The notes beneath the pieces are model-generated. The model was not told where the DNA came from. It worked only from the letters and a program-made list of their open reading frames with translations, and did no database searches. A stretch of DNA of 55,586 bases from Bacteroidales bacterium (GTDB taxonomy: Bacteria; Bacteroidota; Bacteroidia; Bacteroidales; P3), in the NCBI GenBank assembly GCA_017448905.1, contig JAFSKP010000035.1:1-55586 (forward strand), read 5' to 3'. Positions 26,122 to 33,498 of the stretch are shown piece after piece (positions within the stretch are counted from its first letter, which is position 1; the number at the start of each line of letters is the position of its first letter). Position numbers and translations under genes: made by a program.

Positions 26122-26524
26122 TTACTTCCATCTCGACGGTGGTACCCACGCCGACCTCGCTGGTGACGTTGAGTTTGTCGACGTTCTTCTGCATGTTCGG
26201 CAAACCCATGCCGGCGCCGAATCCCATATCGCGCACCTCCGGGCGTGCCGTTGAGTAACCCTCCTGCATGGCCAGTGCTATGTCTGGAATTCCTGGCCCT
26301 TTGTCGGCAACAACCATCTTGATTTTGTCAGAGTCAATGTCTACCAGCACTTTGCCTCCGTAGGCGTGGGCTATGGCGTTGACTTCGGCTTCGTAGAGGG
26401 CCACGACTACGCGTTTCACCTTGGCGGGGTCGACGTTTAGCTGTTTCAATGTCTTTTTGACTGAACTCGAAGCTTTGCCGGCATTGACAAAATCACCTTC
26501 AATTACTGTGTATTCCTGATGCAT
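26114..26524 (-). CDS. RsbW-like HATPase (anti-sigma factor/serine kinase type)
   Basis: A 136-residue single-domain GHKL ATPase. The N-box region is VVVALYEAEVNAIAHAYGG, the G1 box is VADKGPGIPD, and the G2-type region is GFGAGMGLPNMQKNVDKL. There is no histidine-kinase dimerisation domain, as in RsbW/SpoIIAB anti-sigma kinases. Such ATPases sit beside [FeFe] hydrogenase genes and DRTGG proteins in Clostridia and other anaerobes, where their role is unproven. The ATG at 26524 is chosen, because the longer frame starts inside the repeat hairpin. It lies between the DRTGG gene and the HydS-like gene on the same strand, so the three are probably cotranscribed. Confidence 0.85.
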   Translation of the reverse strand: MHQEYTVIEGDFVNAGKASSSVKKTLKQLNVDPAKVKRVVVALYEAEVNAIAHAYGGKVLVDIDSDKIKMVVADKGPGIPDIALAMQEGYSTARPEVRDMGFGAGMGLPNMQKNVDKLNVTSEVGVGTTVEMEVNF

Positions 26525-26533
26525 TATTGTTAT

Positions 26534-26604
26534 TGTTTGATTGCTTGATTTCTTGATTGCTTGATTGCTTGAGTGCGTAGCCACTCAAACAATCAAGCAT
26601 TCAG
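26534..26604 (-). repeat. 8-bp repeat hairpin (TTGATTGC family, copy B1)
   Basis: Units of TTGATTGC/TTGATTTC on one side face ACTCAAACAATCAAGCATTCA on the other, around the core GAGTGCGTAGCCACTC. The element forms a long imperfect hairpin occupying the whole gap between the DRTGG stop (26608) and the RsbW-like ATG (26524). Copies B2 and B3 sit in the hydrogenase operon. Confidence 0.85.
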
Positions 26605-26607
26605 ACA

Positions 26608-26949
26608 TTAATAAAGTGGTTTGATGCCATTCTGATACAGAAGTCCGCAGACTTTGAACATGGAGTAGGCACAGCTCAGGATGACCATGTCGTCGTCCTC
26701 TGCCAGCTCTATCATGTCTTCCGTCACTTTTTTGTTTCGCACCACAAGTATGATGTCGAGCGACGCCATGTCGCATGTGCGGATTGTCTGCACATTGCAT
26801 AGCCCGGTGATGAGCATGGGCGTATCCTTCAACGTCAAAACATCGCTCATCAAGTCTGAGGCGAATGCGGTTTCGACCTCCTCTTCCAATCGGCTCTCGC
26901 CGGTGCATACCGTCGCGTCAAGAAGCTTGACTATTTCTCTGATTGTCAT
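26608..26949 (-). CDS. DRTGG domain protein
   Basis: A 113-residue protein consisting only of a DRTGG domain (MTIREIVKLLDATVCTGES at the start, then VETAFASDLMSDVL, TLKDTPMLITGLCNVQTIRTCDM and VILSCAYSMFKVCGLLYQNGI). DRTGG domains bind ligands in CBS/phosphotransacetylase-associated proteins, and small free-standing ones occur in hydrogenase clusters of anaerobes. It is the first gene of the minus-strand cluster with the RsbW-like ATPase and HydS-like protein, and has a good promoter at 27020-27050. A role in redox or nucleotide sensing is inferred from neighbours only. Confidence 0.85.
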   Translation of the reverse strand: MTIREIVKLLDATVCTGESRLEEEVETAFASDLMSDVLTLKDTPMLITGLCNVQTIRTCDMASLDIILVVRNKKVTEDMIELAEDDDMVILSCAYSMFKVCGLLYQNGIKPLY

Positions 26950-27019
26950 TATCTCTTCGTTTTTTTAATTGTTCTAAAAATCTTTGTTTTAAATCATTTT
27001 CCTTTATGGAAACAAAATG

Positions 27020-27050
27020 CAAATTTAGATTTTTTCTTCATTCTGTACAA
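27020..27050 (-). promoter_or_regulatory. Promoter of the DRTGG/RsbW/HydS-like cluster
   Basis: Minus-strand TTG (27048-27050), 20-bp spacer, TAAATTTG (27020-27027), about 70 nt before the DRTGG ATG. It lies back to back with the plus-strand promoter at 27175-27207 in a 284-bp AT-rich intergenic region that holds no other recognised feature. Confidence 0.7.
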
Positions 27051-27174
27051 ATTATCGCTTCTTTTTTTTTTCAAAATTTGTTTTTTTTCCATTCAAATTC
27101 CTGTAATCTAAATAATTGCGTCTGTGGGTAATATTTCTATGTATCAATACTTTAGAACTGTTTACAATGGTGGA

Positions 27175-27207
27175 TTGTAACCATTTGTTTTTTTTTGTGT
27201 ACATTTG
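27175..27207 (+). promoter_or_regulatory. Promoter of the deacetylase-like gene
   Basis: TTG (27175-27177) and TACATTTG (27200-27207) with a 22-bp spacer. The -7 box ends 26 nt before the ATG at 27234, which rules out the longer frame start at 27195. Confidence 0.65.
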
Positions 27208-27233
27208 CACCCCTGTTTCAACCTTTCAACCAT

Positions 27234-28553
27234 ATGCTTTTGATTCATGTGCCACGCCTGACCAACCGACTGGGATACACTTTGAATGTCATCTTCAGGC
27301 ATTTCATGCGTGTCGACTTCCAGATAACCGCTGATATAGACCTTTTCAACTCTCACCAAGGACCTAAATTCTCTTACGGGCAGCATCAGATTGGCGATGC
27401 ACCCTTCTTCCGCGCCTGTGACCTCCTTTTCGAGACTAGCATCGAGGAACAGTCCCCCAGACCTTTCCGTTTAGGTGATACTGCCGCCCTCTTTCCTGTC
27501 CATAGCCAGGCTTCGGCACTCCCTTTCGACCCTTTCGCATCCGCTTTCTACTGCCTCTCACGCTATGAGGAGTATCTGCCTCATTTCAACGATGTACATG
27601 GTCGCTTCCCTGCAACAGAAAGCCTCGCCTACAAGGAACATTTTCTTCATCAGGCTGTTGTCGACCGTTGGACCGCCATGATTGCCTCTTCGTTGAGTGA
27701 CTGGTTTGAAGACTTCACCCCGCCGGCTCGCACCATCGATGTCGAAGACACTATCGATATCGACGCGGCCTATTGCTACCGCAACAAAGGTGTCTTGCGT
27801 ACAGTCTCCGGCATCTGTCGCGACCTCTTTGTGGCTCACGACCCCTCCCTGGTCCGCAAACGCATCAATGTCCTCGCTCGTAAGAAGTCCGACCCTTTCG
27901 ACACCTTCGACTATATCATCGATGTCCACAGCCGCCATCCGAGGATGAAACTACAGTTCTTTCCGCTCATGGCCGACTACAATGTCAACGACAAGCCTAT
28001 CTCTTACCAGAACAACGATTTCCGTCTTCTCCTGCAACATTTGGGTGACTATGCAAAAATGGGACTTCACGGTTCCTATGCTTCGTACGACAACCCAGAC
28101 CTTCTTGTGGTGGAGAGCGAACGTCTGGAGACCATACTGCACCGTCCCACTGTCAGCAACCGTTATCATTTTCTCCGCCTCTCGCTTCCAAAATCATACA
28201 ATGTCCTGATGAACAACGGTATACTTCATGACTATACGATGGGGTATGCCGAAGAGGTCGGTTTCAGGGCCGGTACCGGTACCCCTTATCCATTCTTCGA
28301 CCTCGAAAGCGACTGTGAGACGCCCCTCTTCATACACCCCTTTGCAGCCATGGATTCCACTTTCTATTACTATAAGAAGTTCACCTCCACCCAGGCAGAA
28401 TCCGTCTACAGGCATCTCGTTGACGAATGTCGCCATGTAGGCTGCCGTCTCTCCCTGCTTTGGCATAACCAAAGCCTCTGTGAGGATTTCGGCTGGCAGG
28501 GATGGCGCGATACGTTTGAATCGGTACTCAACTATGCCGACGAGACTAGATGA
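27234..28553 (+). CDS. Polysaccharide deacetylase-like protein with DUF7033-type N-terminus
   Basis: A 439-residue protein (start MLLIHVPRLTNRLGYTLNVIFRHFM). The N-terminal ~130 residues (DAPFFRACDLLFETSI, FASAFYCLSRYEEYLP) match a Bacteroidota-specific domain usually followed by a polysaccharide deacetylase-type barrel. The C-terminal part has the DIDAAYCYRNKG and DVHSRHPRMKLQFFPL segments, MGLHGSYASYD, and a final HNQSLCEDFGWQGWRDTFE. The conserved D/H residues suggest metal-dependent deacetylation of a cell-surface glycan, but the family is not biochemically defined. No signal peptide is seen, so it is predicted cytoplasmic. It is followed 30 bp later by the KdsC-like gene, so a link to LPS or capsule synthesis is plausible. 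Confidence 0.75.
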   Translation: MLLIHVPRLTNRLGYTLNVIFRHFMRVDFQITADIDLFNSHQGPKFSYGQHQIGDAPFFRACDLLFETSIEEQSPRPFRLGDTAALFPVHSQASALPFDPFASAFYCLSRYEEYLPHFNDVHGRFPATESLAYKEHFLHQAVVDRWTAMIASSLSDWFEDFTPPARTIDVEDTIDIDAAYCYRNKGVLRTVSGICRDLFVAHDPSLVRKRINVLARKKSDPFDTFDYIIDVHSRHPRMKLQFFPLMADYNVNDKPISYQNNDFRLLLQHLGDYAKMGLHGSYASYDNPDLLVVESERLETILHRPTVSNRYHFLRLSLPKSYNVLMNNGILHDYTMGYAEEVGFRAGTGTPYPFFDLESDCETPLFIHPFAAMDSTFYYYKKFTSTQAESVYRHLVDECRHVGCRLSLLWHNQSLCEDFGWQGWRDTFESVLNYADETR

Positions 28554-28583
28554 CCGTCGGTTCGGAACAAACAACTATTGAAT

Positions 28584-29102
28584 ATGAATTACAAATCGAA
28601 ACTTCATGAGATAAAGGCTTTTGTCTTTGATTTTGACGGTGTGATGACCAATGGCGACGTCTGGACTTTCGCCGACCGCGAAACGGTCCGTTGCGGCAAC
28701 ATCAAGGACGGCTTTGCAATACAGTATGCAGTGAAAAAAGGCTATATCGTGGCTGTCATCTCCGGTGCCACGTCGCAGAGCATCAACAACCGTATGGAGG
28801 CCCTTGGAGTCAAGCAGACATACACGGGCTGCGCTAACAAGATGGAGACCTACCGCCGCTTCTTGACCACCAACGGCATCAGCGAGTCTCAGGTGCTGTA
28901 TATGGGCGACGACATCCCTGATTATGAGGTTATGCGCCATTGCGGTGTGGCTGCCTGTCCGGCCGATGCTGCTGTGGAGATTAAAGAGATTGCAGACTAT
29001 ATCTCACTGCGCGACGGCGGACACGGCTGTGTCCGCGACGTCATTGAGCAGACGCTGCGTCTGCATGGGAAATGGTTCCACGACGACGCTGTCAATTGGT
29101 AG
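28584..29102 (+). CDS. kdsC: KdsC-like HAD phosphatase (KDO-8-phosphate phosphatase)
   Basis: A 172-residue HAD-superfamily C0-type phosphatase. Motif I is FDFDGVMTNG (the usual sequence is DGVLTDG), motif II is ISGATSQ, and motif IV is YMGDDIPDYEVM. The lack of a cap domain and the length match KdsC, which hydrolyses KDO-8-P to KDO in lipopolysaccharide synthesis. The matching synthase KdsA is encoded at 1035-1868. The ATG at 28584 is preferred over the in-frame TTG 6 nt earlier. The next gene starts 4 bp after its stop. Confidence 0.85.
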   Translation: MNYKSKLHEIKAFVFDFDGVMTNGDVWTFADRETVRCGNIKDGFAIQYAVKKGYIVAVISGATSQSINNRMEALGVKQTYTGCANKMETYRRFLTTNGISESQVLYMGDDIPDYEVMRHCGVAACPADAAVEIKEIADYISLRDGGHGCVRDVIEQTLRLHGKWFHDDAVNW

Positions 29103-29106
29103 CCTG

Positions 29107-29769
29107 ATGGACAGACTGCTGACATATGTTCTTCTGCTTTTGTCCCTCTGCCCCTGTGCTGTCGCGCAGCGGATTTCGTCAACCGACACATTGACGGAGC
29201 ATAGCCTGCGCGGCACCTTCTATCACGACCGTTTCGTGGGACGCAAGACAAGTAGCGGCGAGGTGTTCCGCCAGGATGGTTTCACAGCGGCGCACCGCTA
29301 CCTCAAATTCGGCACTCTGTTGCTGGTGACCAACCCCAAGAACGGGAAGCAGGTGATTGTCAAAATCAATGACCGTTGCCCCAAAGACAAAATCCTTGAT
29401 ATGACGCGTCTGGCCGCCACCACATTGGGCATAAAATCATCTATGGTGACCGTGCGCGTACTCCCCCCACGCTACATGCCGCAATGGGAACAGCAAAGCA
29501 AGCAAAAGAATACTTCTTCCCCCGTCAAAAAAAAAGACCTCCATCAGCTGTATGACATTATGCTCATCCAGGGTTATTCATCCATCAACACCAATTCTGT
29601 AAACCATATCCCTGTCCTTTTTCAGGACAAGGTCGGAACTCGCGACCTCAACGACGGTAGCGGACGTGCACTGTTCCTTTTCCTGGCTTTGCCACAAAAG
29701 GATGCAGCCGGAATTCTCGAATCTGTAAGGCCTTTTTTCCCTCAGGCAATGTTGGTTGAGTCTGATTAA
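29107..29769 (+). CDS. RlpA-like double-psi beta-barrel protein, exported
   Basis: A 220-residue protein with signal peptide MDRLLTYVLLLLSLCPCAVAQ; the ATG at 29107 lies 4 bp after the KdsC-like stop, so translation is probably coupled. The DPBB domain (about 30-120) has GTFYHDRFVGRKTSSGE, AAHRYLKFGTLLLVTN and VKINDRCPKDKILDMTRLAA, matching RlpA. The C-terminal ~90 residues (DIMLIQGYSSINTNSVNHIP) are not a clear SPOR domain. RlpA proteins are lytic transglycosylases or septal-ring proteins acting on denuded peptidoglycan; activity here is inferred. Confidence 0.85.
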   Translation: MDRLLTYVLLLLSLCPCAVAQRISSTDTLTEHSLRGTFYHDRFVGRKTSSGEVFRQDGFTAAHRYLKFGTLLLVTNPKNGKQVIVKINDRCPKDKILDMTRLAATTLGIKSSMVTVRVLPPRYMPQWEQQSKQKNTSSPVKKKDLHQLYDIMLIQGYSSINTNSVNHIPVLFQDKVGTRDLNDGSGRALFLFLALPQKDAAGILESVRPFFPQAMLVESD

Positions 29770-29853
29770 TTGGTATTTTGTTTTATATCAATAAGCTATA
29801 TTAATTTTAAACAATTTTTTTTAAAAAAACGCAATGAAATAGATTATTCTGCT

Positions 29854-29961
29854 TATCTTTGCAAGTCAAAACTCTTTTTGATGGAAGAACTCCATGCAAA
29901 GGAGTTTTGGCTGCATTCTATTGATAATAAACGTATTATTCTAAACTCTTACACACATAAC
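29854..29961 (+). promoter_or_regulatory. porP promoter and structured 5' leader
   Basis: TATCTTTG (29854-29861) matches the -7 consensus, but a -33 TTG at normal spacing is not clear. The ~95-nt leader can form two mutually exclusive stems: CAAAACTC (29867-29874) with GAGTTTTG (29902-29909), or AACTCC (29888-29893) with GGAGTT (29901-29906). A short open frame in the leader runs in phase with porP but lacks a signal peptide, so the ATG at 29962 is used as the porP start. Confidence 0.45.
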
Positions 29962-30978
29962 ATGAAAATCAAAATCAAAAAAAACATATCAATTTTGCTT
30001 TTGATATTGGGATTTTCATGTGTTGGTTATGCTCAACAGGAGGTTCAATTCTCACAATACATGTTCAATCGTCTGGCCATCAACCCCGGCTATGCCGGCA
30101 GCTCCGGTTCGATGTGCGGCTCCATCATGTATCGTGGTCAGTGGCTGGGCCTTCGCCTCGATGCTCCAACACCTGGTGGCGATGCGGGTTCAACCCCTTC
30201 AGATTACCTCTTCTCTTTCGACTCGCCAGTCAAGTTCCTTCATGGCGGTCTGGGCCTGACCCTCTTCGCCGATAAGATTGGCTACAATTCCACGGTCGCT
30301 GGCGCGCTCGACTATGCATTCCGTATTTACTGGGGTCCCGGAAACCTCTCTGCCGGTATTGAGGGCAATTTCTACAGCATCACCCGCAAGGGGGGACTTT
30401 TTGGCTATGACGACCTTTCGGGCAACATCAATGAAATCCCATCTTCAACCTCCGACCCGGCATTGAACAATCAGGAGGTCAGTGACTTCCTAATCGACGC
30501 TTCACTAGGTGTCTACTACCAGGTGCCTGGTTCATATTATTTGGGTTTCTCTCTCAAGAATTTCCTTGGCGCAAAAAGCGACCAGCTGAACTTCCAGACG
30601 TCGCGTGTCCTTTACCTGCTCGGAGGTTACGAATATGTGATTCCTTCCAACCCCTCTTTCAGGCTCAAGCCCTCAATCCTTGCACGTACAGCCAACTTCT
30701 CTGTCTTCCAAGTCGATGCATCATGCCTTTTGGAATACCAGAACCTCTTCTGGGGTGGTGTGAGTTATCGTATCCAGGATGCTGTGACATTCCTCGGTGG
30801 CGTGAACTGGAACAAAATGAAAATAGGTGTCGCCTATGACCTCACCACCAGCAAGCTGGGTGTCTACAAGTCGGGCTTCAGCTTCGGTTCCATCGAGGCA
30901 TACATACGTTACTGTTTCAAGATTGTCGTCCCTCCGAAGCTCCCTTCAGTCTACCAGAACACCCGCTATCTACTTTAA
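29962..30978 (+). CDS. porP: PorP/SprF family type IX secretion outer-membrane protein
   Basis: A 338-residue beta-barrel protein with signal peptide MKIKIKKNISILLLILGFSCVGYAQ. The family signature EVQFSQYMFNRLAINPGYAGSSG follows directly, and the rest is strand-rich (FLHGGLGLTLFADKIGYNS, GVYYQVPGSYYLGFSLKNFLGA) with the usual C-terminal YIRYCFKI. PorP/SprF proteins associate with the T9SS core and, in gliding species, help export specific adhesins. It stands directly before gldK (88 bp), the arrangement porP-K-L-M-N seen in Porphyromonas gingivalis, which supports the assignment. Confidence 0.95.
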   Translation: MKIKIKKNISILLLILGFSCVGYAQQEVQFSQYMFNRLAINPGYAGSSGSMCGSIMYRGQWLGLRLDAPTPGGDAGSTPSDYLFSFDSPVKFLHGGLGLTLFADKIGYNSTVAGALDYAFRIYWGPGNLSAGIEGNFYSITRKGGLFGYDDLSGNINEIPSSTSDPALNNQEVSDFLIDASLGVYYQVPGSYYLGFSLKNFLGAKSDQLNFQTSRVLYLLGGYEYVIPSNPSFRLKPSILARTANFSVFQVDASCLLEYQNLFWGGVSYRIQDAVTFLGGVNWNKMKIGVAYDLTTSKLGVYKSGFSFGSIEAYIRYCFKIVVPPKLPSVYQNTRYLL

Positions 30979-31066
30979 TCGTCGCACGAAACGAAACCTT
31001 TCATCTTTTTTCACGTATAAGAACGAAAAGACAACATACACTGCATTTTTTTGAATCTAATATCAC

Positions 31067-32470
31067 ATGGCAAATATGAAAAAGCTGTTTTTCTTACTCG
31101 CAGGAGTAGTTTTGTTGTGGAGCTGCGGCTCGTCCGAGAAGGGTGAGCTCGTCGGCGTCCAGCACCGTCCTATCTTCGAGGACATTGACCTCAAAGGCAT
31201 GGTATTCATAAACCAGGGCAATTTCAGCATGGGTGCTGGCACACAGAACGCCACCTATGGTGTTCCTGTCCAGCCTCGCACCATGCAGGTGGGATCCTAT
31301 TTCATGGACGAAACAGAGATAACCAACAATGAGTACCGCCAGTTTGTCAACTGGGTCATCGACTCCATCGCACGCCGCATGCTCGGCGAGGCAGGCATTG
31401 ACGGCTTCCTCATCGAGGAAGACGAATACGGCGAACCCCTCGAGCCAGCCATACTCAACAAGCGTGAGCGTATTGAATGGGACGAGCAGGAATACCGTGA
31501 GGCTCTTGAAGACCTTTATCTCCCCGAGAAAGACCGCTTCTATCGTCGCCGCACCATTGACCCTGCCAAGCTCAATTATGAGTATTACTGGATCGACTAT
31601 GGCGCCTACACCAAGGATGGATCGCGCGTGGTCTACCAGGGCGCTTCTCAGAAGGAGGCTGCCACTGGTGTTAAGGACGAGTACAAGGGTACCATGTTCG
31701 CTTCGCGTCCCAAAGGGCTTAACAGCCGTTCATCTTTCATTAAAAAAGAGGTGGTCAATATCTACCCCGACACCCTTTGCTGGGTCCACGACTACACCTA
31801 CAGCATGAACGAGGACTTCACTCGCCAGTACTTCACTTCTCCTGCTTACGACAACTACCCCGTGGTTGGCGTCAGCTGGGTTCAGGCCAAGGCTTTCTGC
31901 GTGTGGCGTTCCAACTTCCTCAATCAGTATCTTGAGTCCATTGACTATACACAGATGAACGATTTCCGTCTGCCCACCGAGGCCGAATGGGAATATGCTG
32001 CCCGTGGCGGCATCGCCGGCGAGAGCTACCCTTGGGGAGGTCCGTATGTCCGCAATCCCAACGGATGTTTCCTCGCCAACTACGAGCCTCTTAAGGGCGC
32101 CTACGACGACGATGGTGGTGTGAAGACCCTCATGGTAGGCCATTATGCTCCCAACGACTACGGTCTATACGATATGTCGGGCAACGTCTCCGAGTGGTGT
32201 CTCGACTCCTACAGCAATGCCACCTATCAGGTCGCCAGCGCCCTGTCGCCATACTACAACTACAATGCTAAGGACGACGACACCCCGGCCATGAAACGCA
32301 AAGTGATTCGTGGCGGCTCTTGGAAGGATCAGAAATACTTCATCCAGGTCCAGACTCGCAGCTACGAGTATCAGGACACCGCCAAATCGTACATCGGTTT
32401 CCGTTGCGTCCAGCCCTATCTTGGCCGTGTCAAGGGCGACAACCTCAAGTCTGCCTCCAACGTCTATTGA
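31067..32470 (+). CDS. gldK: Type IX secretion lipoprotein GldK/PorK
   Basis: A 467-residue lipoprotein (MANMKKLFFLLAGVVLLWSC, lipobox LWSC; a start at the second Met is also possible). The body is a formylglycine-generating-enzyme/SUMF1-like fold (GMVFINQGNFSMGAG, DETEITNNEYRQFV, EAEWEYAARGG, GNVSEWCLDSYS, VIRGGSWKD, YIGFRCVQ). In T9SS this fold is structural rather than enzymatic: GldK with GldN forms the periplasmic/outer-membrane ring. It is followed by gldL, gldM and gldN in the same direction. Confidence 0.97.
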   Translation: MANMKKLFFLLAGVVLLWSCGSSEKGELVGVQHRPIFEDIDLKGMVFINQGNFSMGAGTQNATYGVPVQPRTMQVGSYFMDETEITNNEYRQFVNWVIDSIARRMLGEAGIDGFLIEEDEYGEPLEPAILNKRERIEWDEQEYREALEDLYLPEKDRFYRRRTIDPAKLNYEYYWIDYGAYTKDGSRVVYQGASQKEAATGVKDEYKGTMFASRPKGLNSRSSFIKKEVVNIYPDTLCWVHDYTYSMNEDFTRQYFTSPAYDNYPVVGVSWVQAKAFCVWRSNFLNQYLESIDYTQMNDFRLPTEAEWEYAARGGIAGESYPWGGPYVRNPNGCFLANYEPLKGAYDDDGGVKTLMVGHYAPNDYGLYDMSGNVSEWCLDSYSNATYQVASALSPYYNYNAKDDDTPAMKRKVIRGGSWKDQKYFIQVQTRSYEYQDTAKSYIGFRCVQPYLGRVKGDNLKSASNVY

Positions 32471-32475
32471 TTTTA

Positions 32476-32494
32476 GATAGTCTAGACTGTCTAG
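32476..32494 (+). repeat. 9-bp TCTAGA-family repeat (copy A3)
   Basis: Two units, GATAGTCTA and GACTGTCTA, between the gldK stop and gldL. It is a short copy of the family. Confidence 0.75.
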
Positions 32495-32548
32495 TAAAAA
32501 AAAACTGTTGAAACATTCTTAAATAAGTAAACATAAAAAACTTCTGTT

Positions 32549-33445
32549 ATGAGTAAATTAGACAACCTTGTTCGTAGTAAAGGTTACAAGAACTTCATGA
32601 GCAAACTGTATGGATGGGGCGCTTCGGCTGTTATCATTGGCGCTCTGTTCAAGATCAACCACTGGCCTGGTGCTGTTCCCATGCTTATTCTGGGTATGGG
32701 TACGGAGGCTGTCATCTTCTTCCTCTCTGCCTTCGAGCCTCTCCACATCGAGTGGGACTGGAGTCTTGTCTATCCTGAACTGGCCGGCATGAAGGGTGGC
32801 GACAGCATCGACAACATCGACGGCAATGGTGGCGAGTCTGTCACTGAACAGCTTGACCGTATGCTTGCCGATGCCAAGATCGGACCTGAACTCGTGGAAC
32901 GCCTCGGCCATGGTATGGAGAACCTCGCCGAGTCGGCCAACTCACTCAACAACATGACCACGGCTGTGGCCGCTACCGACAAGTTCGTCACCAATATGGA
33001 TGTCGCTGCAGAAGCTGTCGGCGACCTCTCGGCAGCCTATAAACGTACTACAGATTCCATCAACCGTGACTTCGACCTTTCTTCGACCTACTCCGAGAGT
33101 CTGAAAGGCGCCACTGCGGCTGTCACCAACCTTTCTAACATCTATCAGGAGACTGCCCAAACCCTACGTGCCGGCGACACCTCGTATGTCGACGAGCTCA
33201 AGAGGATGGCTTCCAGCCTCTCTTCTATCAACGCTATGTACGAAATCCAGATGCAGAACTCCTCCTCGCAGCTTCAGGCCACGCAAGAGGTTCAGGAGCG
33301 TATGCAGACCATGGTGGCTAACTTCGCCGAGTCGGCAGAGGGCGTGCTCAAATACAAGGAGCAGGTCGATGCCCTCACCAAGAAGGTCGCCGAGCTCAAC
33401 AACGTGTACGGCAACATGCTTGCCGCCATGCAGACGCGCATCTGA
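32549..33445 (+). CDS. gldL: Type IX secretion motor protein GldL/PorL
   Basis: A 298-residue protein with two N-terminal transmembrane helices (GWGASAVIIGALFKI and AVPMLILGMGTEAVIFFLSA, about 22-63), the usual GldL topology. A long cytoplasmic part rich in helical heptad-like segments follows (LSSINAMYEIQMQNSSSQL and similar). GldL pairs with GldM to form the proton-driven rotary motor of T9SS. An acidic residue in the second helix region (GTEAVIF) fits the conserved glutamate implicated in proton flow. It lies 78 bp after gldK and 53 bp before gldM. Confidence 0.97.
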   Translation: MSKLDNLVRSKGYKNFMSKLYGWGASAVIIGALFKINHWPGAVPMLILGMGTEAVIFFLSAFEPLHIEWDWSLVYPELAGMKGGDSIDNIDGNGGESVTEQLDRMLADAKIGPELVERLGHGMENLAESANSLNNMTTAVAATDKFVTNMDVAAEAVGDLSAAYKRTTDSINRDFDLSSTYSESLKGATAAVTNLSNIYQETAQTLRAGDTSYVDELKRMASSLSSINAMYEIQMQNSSSQLQATQEVQERMQTMVANFAESAEGVLKYKEQVDALTKKVAELNNVYGNMLAAMQTRI

Positions 33446-33460
33446 GAGCCTGTACCAAGT

Positions 33461-33484
33461 CACAATTCACAGTTCATTATCCAC
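33461..33484 (+). repeat. ATTCAC-type short repeats between gldL and gldM
   Basis: TCACAATTCACAGTTCATTATCCAC immediately after the gldL stop; related to the ATTCACAATTCAC arrays elsewhere in the window. Confidence 0.6.
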
Positions 33485-33498
33485 TAAATTGATAGAAT

